A DNA stretch of 64,000 bases, from positions 1-64,000 of the forward strand of contig CAJJKI010000005.1 of the NCBI GenBank assembly GCA_905188025.1, written 5' to 3'. Positions 57,225 through 64,000 of the stretch are shown piece after piece. How positions within the stretch are numbered: position 1 is the first letter of the stretch; every line of letters begins with the position of its first letter. The translations under genes were made by a program, and so were the position numbers. The stretch comes from an uncultured Eubacteriales bacterium. GTDB lineage: Bacteria > Bacillota_I > Bacilli_A > RF39 > UBA660. Under the pieces are notes generated by a model. The model ran no database searches and was not told the origin of the DNA. It saw only the letters and a program-made list of their open reading frames with translations.

Positions 57225-59375
57225 ATGAGTGTTAAAACTGAAAATATAACTATTGAAGATTTACTAAATCGTGTAGCAACATATGATGATAATCCTGAAG
57301 ATCAAAAATTGATTCGTAATGCTTATGATTATGCATATCGTAAACATTTTTCTCAAAAACGTATTACAGGAGATGATTATATTACTCACCCCCTAAACGT
57401 TGCCTGGATTTTAACTGACGTTAATGCTGATGGTAAAGCTATTGCTGCCGCTCTTCTTCATGACACTATTGAAGACTCTGACAGTACCTATGAAGAAATA
57501 AATAATCTCTTCGGAGAAGAAGTAGCTAAAATAGTAGATGGTGTTACCAAAATAAATCGTCTAAACTTTACTACAGATTCAGAACAGATGGCTGCTAATC
57601 AGCGTAAAATTCTAGTAGGCCTTTCAACTGATGTCCGTGTATTAATTGTAAAATTAGCTGATAGACTTCACAATATGCGTACACTATATGTCTTGTCCGA
57701 AGCTAAACAAAAGAGAAAAGCCAAAGAAACTCTTGAAATTCTTACACCCGTAGCCCATCGTCTAGGTATGTATAAATTAAAGTCCGAACTAGAAGACCTA
57801 TCTCTTAGATATTTAAACCCTGATGCTTATTATGAAATAGTAGAAAAACTAAATCTTAAGAAAACCGAACGTGATGAAGCCGTAGGAAAAATGCTAGATG
57901 AAGTAAGCAACCTTTTAACTGAACATAATATTCCTCATGAAATAAAAGGTCGTAGTAAGAGTATTTATAGTATCTATAATAAAATGAGTAAAGGTAAAAA
58001 ATTTGAAGATATATATGATATTCTTGCCCTAAGAGTATTTGTAAATACTGAACAAGAGTGTTACTTAGCATTAGGATTAATTCATTCAAAATATAAACCA
58101 GTTCCTAAAAGATTTAAAGACTATATTGCCATGCCAAAAACTAATCTATATCAATCTCTTCATACAACAGTCTTTGGTATTGATGGCCAACTATTTGAAA
58201 TTCAAATAAGAACATATGAAATGGATAAAATAGCAGAGTATGGTATAGCATCCCACTGGTCATATAAAGAAAATAAGTCACCTAATAGCAAAGATATTAT
58301 GGAACAAAAACTAGAGATATTCCGTAGTATCATTGAATTAAATGAAGATGCTAAAACCCCTGAAGAATTTATCAGTAATGTCAAAAAAGATTTATTATTT
58401 AATGATTCAATATATGTCTATACCCCTAAAGGAGACGTTATTGAATTACCTAAAGGATCTACCTGTGTTGACTTTGCTTATCGAGTACACAGCGAAGTAG
58501 GGGATAAAATGGTCGGAGCCATCGTTAATGATAGTATCGTACCATTTGATTATATCCTAAAAACTGGCGACATCATTAAAGTAAATACTAGCAAACTATC
58601 CAAAGGTCCAAATAAAGATTGGCTTAATTTCGTAGCAACTTCTCAAGCTAAAAATAAAATAAGAGCTTTCTACACTAAAAGAGAAAAAGATGAAAATCTT
58701 ACTCGTGGTATCGATATATTTGAAAAAGCTCTTCATAAAAGAAACTTACCAATTCAAGAAACTATTGATGAATATCTAAATACTATTCTAGAAAACTTCA
58801 AACTAAAAGATTTAGATGACCTCTATATAGCTCTAGGTCAAGGAAAATATACTATTGCTAGTATCATGCATATCATTAATAAAAAAGATAATCCTGCTAC
58901 TAAACTATTAAAGAAAACTCCTGAACCTAAAAAACCTATCATTAAAAATGATATCTTAGTAGAAGGAATGAATGAAATAAAAGTAAGTTTAAGTGGCTGC
59001 TGTAAACCAATACCAGGAGATAACATTATCGGTTACATTACCAAAGGATCAGGAATCACTGTTCATCGTAGTTCTTGTAAAAATATTATTGATCTAGATG
59101 AAAGACTAATAAATGTTAAATGGAATGATGGCTTAACCAAGAAGTTCCCTACAGATATCCTTATATATACTACTCCTAATGATAATCTTCTTGATATTAT
59201 TACTAAAGCTTCATCAAATAACATTGTTATTGATAGTGTCACTACCATTACTAAAAGTGAATTTAGAATCTATTCATTAACTATTCTCGTAGAAAACACT
59301 ATCGCTCTTGAAAAGTTTTTCCGTGAATTATATAATCTAAGCTTTGTAGATAAAGTAGAAAGGCAGATAAACTAA
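57225..59375 (+). CDS. rel: Bifunctional (p)ppGpp synthetase/hydrolase Rel
   Basis: A 716-residue RelA/SpoT-type enzyme controlling the stringent response. The HD hydrolase domain has HFSQKRITGDDYITHPLNVA and ALLHDTIEDS (metal His-Asp). The synthetase has GRSKSIYSIYNKM and YQSLHTTVFG. TGS covers about 390-450 (DSIYVYTPKGDVIELPKGS), the conserved-Cys domain has GCCKPIPGDNIIGYITKGSG, and ACT is at the C-terminus. HD catalytic residues are intact, so both activities are expected. It overlaps dtd by one base. Confidence 0.95.
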   Translation: MSVKTENITIEDLLNRVATYDDNPEDQKLIRNAYDYAYRKHFSQKRITGDDYITHPLNVAWILTDVNADGKAIAAALLHDTIEDSDSTYEEINNLFGEEVAKIVDGVTKINRLNFTTDSEQMAANQRKILVGLSTDVRVLIVKLADRLHNMRTLYVLSEAKQKRKAKETLEILTPVAHRLGMYKLKSELEDLSLRYLNPDAYYEIVEKLNLKKTERDEAVGKMLDEVSNLLTEHNIPHEIKGRSKSIYSIYNKMSKGKKFEDIYDILALRVFVNTEQECYLALGLIHSKYKPVPKRFKDYIAMPKTNLYQSLHTTVFGIDGQLFEIQIRTYEMDKIAEYGIASHWSYKENKSPNSKDIMEQKLEIFRSIIELNEDAKTPEEFISNVKKDLLFNDSIYVYTPKGDVIELPKGSTCVDFAYRVHSEVGDKMVGAIVNDSIVPFDYILKTGDIIKVNTSKLSKGPNKDWLNFVATSQAKNKIRAFYTKREKDENLTRGIDIFEKALHKRNLPIQETIDEYLNTILENFKLKDLDDLYIALGQGKYTIASIMHIINKKDNPATKLLKKTPEPKKPIIKNDILVEGMNEIKVSLSGCCKPIPGDNIIGYITKGSGITVHRSSCKNIIDLDERLINVKWNDGLTKKFPTDILIYTTPNDNLLDIITKASSNNIVIDSVTTITKSEFRIYSLTILVENTIALEKFFRELYNLSFVDKVERQIN

Positions 59376-59812
59376 TGCGTATTGTTGTTCAAAGATGTAA
59401 AAGAGCTAAAGTCTCCGTAGAAGATAAAGTAGTTGGAGCTATCTCTCATGGCCTCATGCTCCTAGTAGGATTCACCGAAGGAGATAACTCTACTAATATT
59501 GATTATCTTGTAGATAAAGTAATTAATTTAAGAATATTTGATGATGAAAATGGTGTTATGAATAAAAGTTTACTAGACGTTAAAGGAAGTATCTTATCAA
59601 TTAGCCAATTTACCCTTTATGCTGATGCTAGAAAAGGTCGCCGTCCTAGCTATATCAATGCCTTAAGTGGCCCATTAGCTAGTAAACTATATGATGAATT
59701 TAATCAAAAATTAAAAAGTCAAAATGTTCATGTAGAAACTGGCATTTTCGGTGCAGATATGCAAGTAGACTTTATAAACGATGGTCCAATTACCATTTTA
59801 TTAGAAAAATAA
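59375..59812 (+). CDS. dtd: D-aminoacyl-tRNA deacylase
   Basis: A 145-residue DTD removing D-amino acids from tRNA. MRIVVQRCKRAKVSVEDKVVG opens it; the catalytic SISQFTLYAD and the cross-subunit KGRRPSYINA (Gly-cisPro-equivalent region) are present. Length is standard. rel-dtd pairing is common in Firmicutes. Start overlaps the rel stop (TAATG). Confidence 0.95.
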   Translation: MRIVVQRCKRAKVSVEDKVVGAISHGLMLLVGFTEGDNSTNIDYLVDKVINLRIFDDENGVMNKSLLDVKGSILSISQFTLYADARKGRRPSYINALSGPLASKLYDEFNQKLKSQNVHVETGIFGADMQVDFINDGPITILLEK

Positions 59813-59821
59813 TTGTAAAAT

Positions 59822-59857
59822 AAAAGTATCCTCTATCTTTAGAGTTTACTTTTTTTA
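59822..59857 (+). terminator. Terminator of rel-dtd
   Basis: AAAAGTA (59822-59828) pairs with TACTTTT (59847-59853) and CTCT with AGAG inside, followed by T residues. Confidence 0.8.
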
Positions 59858-59900
59858 TTATCTTTGCTATATTAATATATAGAAGGATAGGTGAAATATC

Positions 59901-61031
59901 ATGAAAAAAACAAAATTAGATAAACCCCTCTTAATTGTTATGCTAGTTCTCATGATATTTGGCTTAATCATGGTCTTAAGTGCCTCATCTATGGCTTCAT
60001 ACATGCGTTATCATAAAGATATATATGATTATTTCATTAAGCAAGGAATCTTCATGTTAGTAGGATTAGTAGCCTTCTTTACTGCTATCTATTTTCCCAC
60101 TAAGTTCTTTAAAAAACTATCTCCCATCCTAATGGGTATTCTTATCCTTGCCTTATTTGGATTATTTGTCTATGGAGATGCCCGCAAAGGAACTCAAGGC
60201 TGGTATTCACTAGGACCTATAACTATCCAGCCAAGTGAAATAGGGAAGATTATTATTATTCTCTTCCTAGCTAACTATTATGAAAAAAATAAAGATAATC
60301 TTGATAATCAGTGGACTCTTCTAAAGCCTCTACTAATTATCTTAGTTGTCTTCATGAGCATTGTTATGCAGCCCGATCTAGGAACAGCATCTGTCTTATT
60401 TGGCATAACTATCCTTATCTTTTATGCTCTTCCTCTAAAAAAAGAAACTCGTCGACCCATCAATCGTATCTTTATCGGAGGCATCCTCTTAGCGTGCCTA
60501 TCCCTTATCTTAACTGGAGGATCCTTCCTAAGAGATTATCAATTAGAAAGATTTAACTTTATAAATCCTTGTGAAAGATATGAAGAAAAATCAGGATACC
60601 AATTATGTAACAGCCTAATAGCATTCAAAAATGGTGGTTTAACCGGTAAAGGTATTGGAGAAAGTACCCAAAAATATCTCTATCTTCCTGAAGCTCATAC
60701 CGATTTTATCTTTCCTATAATTGTCGAAGAGTGGGGCCTTATCGTTGGACTTATCATTATCATATTATATCTTTTCATTTTATATAGAGTATTAAATATA
60801 GCTAAAGAAGCTAATAATCTAGGTAACTCAATTATAGCATACGGAGTATTTGCCTATCTCTTATTACATATCTCCATAAACCTAATCGGTGTCATGGGTA
60901 TTGGTCCACTAACCGGAGTCCCTCTACCATTCTTATCATATGGTGGAAGTTACACCCTAACATTACTATTCTCTATGGGCCTAGTACAAAGAGTACACTA
61001 TGAGATATATAAAAAAGAAAGAAAAAGATAA
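59901..61031 (+). CDS. ftsW: SEDS glycosyltransferase FtsW/RodA
   Basis: A 376-residue polytopic protein of the SEDS family, polymerising lipid II with a partner class B penicillin-binding protein. Seen: RKGTQGWYSLGPITIQPSEIGK (about 94-115), the catalytic-loop Asp in VMQPDLGTA, the loop ESTQKYLYLPEAHTDFIF, and GVPLPFLSYGGSYTL. NPCERYEEKSGYQLCNSLIAF resembles FtsW rather than RodA. Its position before dacB and after dtd does not settle the choice. AGGTGA is the RBS. Confidence 0.88.
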   Translation: MKKTKLDKPLLIVMLVLMIFGLIMVLSASSMASYMRYHKDIYDYFIKQGIFMLVGLVAFFTAIYFPTKFFKKLSPILMGILILALFGLFVYGDARKGTQGWYSLGPITIQPSEIGKIIIILFLANYYEKNKDNLDNQWTLLKPLLIILVVFMSIVMQPDLGTASVLFGITILIFYALPLKKETRRPINRIFIGGILLACLSLILTGGSFLRDYQLERFNFINPCERYEEKSGYQLCNSLIAFKNGGLTGKGIGESTQKYLYLPEAHTDFIFPIIVEEWGLIVGLIIIILYLFILYRVLNIAKEANNLGNSIIAYGVFAYLLLHISINLIGVMGIGPLTGVPLPFLSYGGSYTLTLLFSMGLVQRVHYEIYKKERKR

Positions 61032-61174
61032 TTTCTGTATTACATAAAATAAATTAGATATATTTACTAGTACCTATAAACATACAATTATAATATATAT
61101 TGAGTAAATAAAAATAACATTTCAATAAATATAGTGATAAAAATTAAGAATTATTTAATACTTATATAACCATG

Positions 61175-61198
61175 AAGGACTAAACAAGTCCTTTTTTT
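61175..61198 (+). terminator. Terminator of ftsW
   Basis: AAGGAC (61175-61180) pairs with GTCCTT (61188-61193), followed by T residues. Confidence 0.85.
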
Positions 61199-61222
61199 CA
61201 TATACTTATCTAGGTGATTATT

Positions 61223-62335
61223 ATGAAAAAATTTATTCCTATATTGTTATTAGTAGTCCTATCAATATTTCCCATTAAAGTAAAAGCCTCTACTGATACT
61301 GCTTATAGCTATGTATTAATGGACCTAGATTCAGGTCGTGTATTAGAATCCAAAAACAAAGATAAACCCCTCTTAATAGCGTCTATTACTAAGATTATGA
61401 CAGCTATTATTGCTCTAGAAAATAAAGATATAAATGATCTTGTCACAGTAGACGATTCCATTAAATCAAGCTATGGATCAGGTATCTATATCTCCGTTGG
61501 AGAAGAAATAACCCTAAAAGATTTATTATATGGCCTTATGTTAAGATCCGGAAATGATGCTGCTATCATGATAAGTACCTATGTCTCAGGTAGTGAAAAA
61601 GAATTTGTGAGTCTTATGAATAAAAAAGCTAAAACTATCGGTATGAAAAATACCATCTTCTATAATTCTAGTGGTCTCGATAATAATACCATGGGAAATA
61701 TCTCCACCGCCTACGATATGGCTCTTCTCACCAAGTATGCCATGCAAAATTCTACCTATAGAGAGATTGTCAAAACAAAAAAATACACCACTAAAACCAA
61801 CCTAAAAAGCTATATTTGGCATAACAAAAATAAAATGCTTAACTATGACTATGTCACTGGAGGCAAAACAGGATATACCGAAAAAGCCAAAAGAACCCTC
61901 GTATCAACTGCTAGTAAAAATAATATTAACCTAGTAGTGGTAACCATTAAAGACTCAGATGATTGGTCAACTCATAAAACCCTCTTTGAAAATACCTTCA
62001 ATAACTACAAATCATATAAAGTATTAAATAAAAAGAATTTCTCCGTACTAGGAGATAATTACTATGATAAATTATATATAAAAAATAACCTCTCCCTAAC
62101 CCTAAAAAAAGATGAAACTAAGTCATTAGTAGCCCATATAAAACTAGAAAAAATAAAGAATTACCAGTCCGGTACTAGAGTAGGTACTGCCTATATCTTT
62201 CTTGGTAATACACTAGTTCATGAAGAAGAAATATATGCTAAAAGAGTAGAGCATTCACCAAGTAAAATAATAAATAAAATAAAACATATCTTTCATTTTT
62301 CTAAAACTAATAGACATAATTATCTTCTTAACTAA
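61223..62335 (+). CDS. dacB: D-alanyl-D-alanine carboxypeptidase (DacB/DacF type)
   Basis: A 370-residue penicillin-binding protein of the S11 family. The signal peptide MKKFIPILLLVVLSIFPIKV is followed by the three active-site motifs: SITKIM (SxxK), SGND (SxN) and GGKTGYTEKA (KTG). A PBP5 C-terminal domain (about 270-345) follows, then a basic C-terminal tail. It trims pentapeptides of peptidoglycan. Followed directly by spmA and spmB, it matches the dacB-spmA-spmB operon that sets spore cortex cross-linking in Bacillus. AGGTGA precedes the ATG at 61223. Confidence 0.88.
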   Translation: MKKFIPILLLVVLSIFPIKVKASTDTAYSYVLMDLDSGRVLESKNKDKPLLIASITKIMTAIIALENKDINDLVTVDDSIKSSYGSGIYISVGEEITLKDLLYGLMLRSGNDAAIMISTYVSGSEKEFVSLMNKKAKTIGMKNTIFYNSSGLDNNTMGNISTAYDMALLTKYAMQNSTYREIVKTKKYTTKTNLKSYIWHNKNKMLNYDYVTGGKTGYTEKAKRTLVSTASKNNINLVVVTIKDSDDWSTHKTLFENTFNNYKSYKVLNKKNFSVLGDNYYDKLYIKNNLSLTLKKDETKSLVAHIKLEKIKNYQSGTRVGTAYIFLGNTLVHEEEIYAKRVEHSPSKIINKIKHIFHFSKTNRHNYLLN

Positions 62336-62356
62336 ATAAAATTAATTAGTGATATT

Positions 62357-62935
62357 ATGATAAATTATATATTTTCTTTCTTTTTTATATCAGGTATTTT
62401 ATATAGCTTTATTACCCATACTAATATTAGTAAATATATGCTCTCATCAGGTACTACAAGTATTGAACTAATATTCTCACTTATTCCTGTAATTTGCTTA
62501 TGGCTAGGTATCATGAACATTGCTAAAAAGAGTGGATTACTAGATAAACTAGCCAAGTATCTAACTCCCATCCTAAAAGTAATCTTTCCAGAAATTCCTC
62601 ATAATAGTCCATGCTTTACTTATATAGCTACCAATATTGTTATGAATATGCTAGGACTTGGCAACGCTGCTACACCATTTGGACTCAAAGCTATCAAAGA
62701 AATGCAAGAAATAAATCCTAAAAAAGATACCGCTTCTCGTAGTATGATAACCTTTCTTGTAATTAACACTGCCTGTATAACCATCATGCCAACAACTATT
62801 ATAAGCCTTCGTATGTATTATGGTAGCATTAGCCCAGAATCGATTATTCCCTATATCATCATTACCTCAACCTTGTCATGCCTAACTGGCCTCATCATCG
62901 ATAGATTATTTTATTTGAGGCGTCATCATGCCTAA
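62357..62935 (+). CDS. spmA: Spore maturation protein A
   Basis: A 192-residue membrane protein with a Gate/nucleoside-recognition fold. Seen: GIMNIAKKSGLLDKLAKYLTPIL, FPEIPHNSPCFTYIATNIVMNMLGLGNAATPFGLKAI is the diagnostic middle segment (62-100, quoted only in part by its key LGLGNAATP), and MITFLVINTACITIMPTT. In Bacillus SpmA and SpmB are needed for core dehydration and heat-resistant spores. It lies 22 bases after dacB and overlaps spmB by 8 bases. Confidence 0.92.
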   Translation: MINYIFSFFFISGILYSFITHTNISKYMLSSGTTSIELIFSLIPVICLWLGIMNIAKKSGLLDKLAKYLTPILKVIFPEIPHNSPCFTYIATNIVMNMLGLGNAATPFGLKAIKEMQEINPKKDTASRSMITFLVINTACITIMPTTIISLRMYYGSISPESIIPYIIITSTLSCLTGLIIDRLFYLRRHHA

Positions 62936-63431
62936 TATCTCCCAGTACATTATTCCTAGTATCACTTTATTTGTCATAATCTATGCTCTCATAAAAAAAG
63001 TAGATATCTATAACGAGTTCCTAGAAGGAGTAAAAGAAGGCCTTGATTTATCCCTCTCCATCTTTCCAAGCATGTTTGCCATGATCATATCCATAACCGT
63101 ATTTACCAAAAGCAACCTCCTAAATGACCTCATCACCCACATCACCATTCCCCTTATCCCCAAAGAAATTCTCCCCCTAACTTTATTACGCCCTGTCTCA
63201 TCTTCATCCTCTTTGATGCTTCTCAATAACATTTTAAGTACGGCCGGACCAGACTCATTAGTTGGAAAAATTGCTAGCATCATCACCGGCAGCACTGATA
63301 CAACCATCTATATCATCGGCTTATACTATTCCAGTATCAAAATAAAACATATCCGTCACTCCCTAATAGTAGGCCTCCTCGCAGATCTATCATGTATAAT
63401 TATCAGCATCCTTATAGTTAATCTCCTATAA
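62928..63431 (+). CDS. spmB: Spore maturation protein B
   Basis: A 167-residue membrane protein, partner of SpmA. KVDIYNEFLEGVKEGLDLS, LTLLRPVSSSSSLMLLNNIL and SIITGSTDTTIYIIGLYYSS are family hallmarks, together with the typical P-x-R-P-like segment. Length is near the Bacillus SpmB. The start overlaps the end of spmA. Confidence 0.92.
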   Translation: MPNISQYIIPSITLFVIIYALIKKVDIYNEFLEGVKEGLDLSLSIFPSMFAMIISITVFTKSNLLNDLITHITIPLIPKEILPLTLLRPVSSSSSLMLLNNILSTAGPDSLVGKIASIITGSTDTTIYIIGLYYSSIKIKHIRHSLIVGLLADLSCIIISILIVNLL

Positions 63432-63465
63432 AAATAAAAGCAACCATTAAAGGTCACTTTTATTT
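63432..63465. terminator. Bidirectional terminator after spmB
   Basis: AAATAAAAG (63432-63440) pairs with CTTTTATTT (63457-63465), with ACC/GGT inside. It also covers the stop of the small minus-strand ORF, for which a T-rich tail follows. Confidence 0.7.
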
Positions 63466-63587
63466 AGGTTATTTCCATTCATGTTATTAGAATCATTTTC
63501 ATGACAACTAGACGCATTGCCATTTAAACTTTTATTCATATTATTCTTACATGAATTAGAATTTTTTGACTTTTTATTCTTAGCCAT
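63447..63587 (-). CDS. Small Asn/Ser/Lys-rich 46-residue protein
   Basis: An ORF with RBS GGGTGAT 6 bases or so before its ATG at 63587 and a terminator at its end. The peptide begins MAKNKKSKNSNSCKNNMNK, is strongly hydrophilic and has two cysteines and one His. I recognise no family. It lies beside the spore maturation operon, and small basic hydrophilic proteins are common in spores, so a spore role is conceivable but unsupported. It could be a chance ORF; the RBS and terminator argue against that. Confidence 0.5.
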   Translation of the reverse strand: MAKNKKSKNSNSCKNNMNKSLNGNASSCHENDSNNMNGNNLNKSDL

Positions 63588-63691
63588 AATTATCACCCAC
63601 TATTAATATGACCTAATATTATGGTTTTATGTGTGAAATACTAGTATTTTTTTAATTTTTTTGATAAAATACATATTAAGGAAGTGAATAC

Positions 63692-64000
63692 ATGATAAAT
63701 ATATTTAAAAAATTATTCGATACCGAATATAAAGAATTAAAAAGATTTAATGAAATAGCTACTAAGATTGATGCTTTAGATGAAGAGTATAGCAAATTAT
63801 CTGACAAAAAACTATCAGCTAAGACTAACGAATTCAAGAAAAGACTTGAAGATGGTGAAGACTTAGAAGATATCCTCGTCGAAGCATTTGCTACCATTCG
63901 TGAAGCTGCATATCGTATCATTGGTGAAAAAGCTTATTTTTGCCAATTACTTGGTGGACTAGCTATTCACTATGGCAATATCGCTGAAATGAAAACTGGT
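63692..64000 (+). CDS. secA: Preprotein translocase ATPase SecA (3' partial, cut by window end)
   Basis: The first 103 residues of SecA, the motor that pushes preproteins through SecYEG. The start MINIFKKLFDTEYKELKRFN and the segments LVEAFATIREAAYRIIGEKA and GGLAIHYGNIAEMKTG match the SecA N-terminus up to just before Walker A (GEGKT), which lies outside the window. AAGGAAGTGA is the RBS; a TAAAAT at 63665-63670 is a likely -10. Confidence 0.93.
   Translation, partial: MINIFKKLFDTEYKELKRFNEIATKIDALDEEYSKLSDKKLSAKTNEFKKRLEDGEDLEDILVEAFATIREAAYRIIGEKAYFCQLLGGLAIHYGNIAEMKTG

Noticed and set aside
60311..60556. 81-codon ORF in another frame of ftsW
   Set aside because: It lies wholly within the conserved FtsW frame and has no RBS.

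Overview
The window is a gene-dense, AT-rich (roughly 30% GC by eye) stretch of a Firmicutes/Bacilli-type chromosome. The evidence is the Gram-positive PolC polymerase, EzrA, LexA with AAAC-N4-GTTT operators, two T-box leaders, a ComN-SecDF-Rel-Dtd gene order, class III fructose bisphosphatase and a DacB-SpmA-SpmB sporulation operon. TGA behaves as a normal stop codon (for example in the ATGA overlap before secDF), so this is not a code-4 Mollicute. An uncultured gut lineage near the Erysipelotrichales/RF39 part of Bacilli would fit, but that placement is inference. No rRNA, tRNA, CRISPR array or intact transposase was seen.

Region 1 (1-14,300) looks accessory. It opens with a hybrid histidine kinase whose catalytic boxes have decayed. 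A one-strand run follows of small enzymes that act on nucleotides or acylate small molecules: a short pyrophosphatase, two NUDIX proteins, an SGNH hydrolase, a ProRS without an editing domain, a methyltransferase, an NPP-like phosphodiesterase, a nucleoside phosphorylase, three divergent Ham1/RdgB paralogues, three stand-alone GNATs and a peptidase S51-GNAT fusion. An ABC-F ATPase ends the run. Two genes here carry leader-peptide attenuators: an elaborate one before the ABC-F gene and a simpler one before the S51-GNAT fusion. A 30-bp near-repeat flanks the first Ham1 gene.

Region 2 (14,400-31,200) holds replication, repair and translation genes: polC, a tandem pair of TasA-like secreted proteins, aspS behind a T-box with a very short Stem I, a ClpX-like unfoldase with a non-standard N-terminus, a TtcA-like thiolase, a ddl-ruvA-HAD-ruvB cluster, a membrane-anchored unknown, and lexA. 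Divergent from lexA, under two identical LexA-type boxes, is an unlisted 46-codon gene for a one-helix membrane protein. It sits where yneA/sosA division inhibitors sit in other Firmicutes.

Region 3 (31,200-48,500) holds RNA modification (YtqA-like radical SAM, mtaB), frr, pheST behind a canonical Phe T-box, a cohesin/cadherin-like surface protein, a PAP2 phosphatase, an RluA-type pseudouridine synthase, an orphan ATP-grasp enzyme, and central carbon genes fbp and xfp.

Region 4 (48,500-64,000) holds an ABC half-exporter, ezrA followed by two low-complexity membrane proteins of mirrored topology, the comN-secDF and rel-dtd pairs, ftsW, the dacB-spmA-spmB operon, a 46-codon Asn-rich ORF on the minus strand, and the 5' part of secA, cut by the window end.
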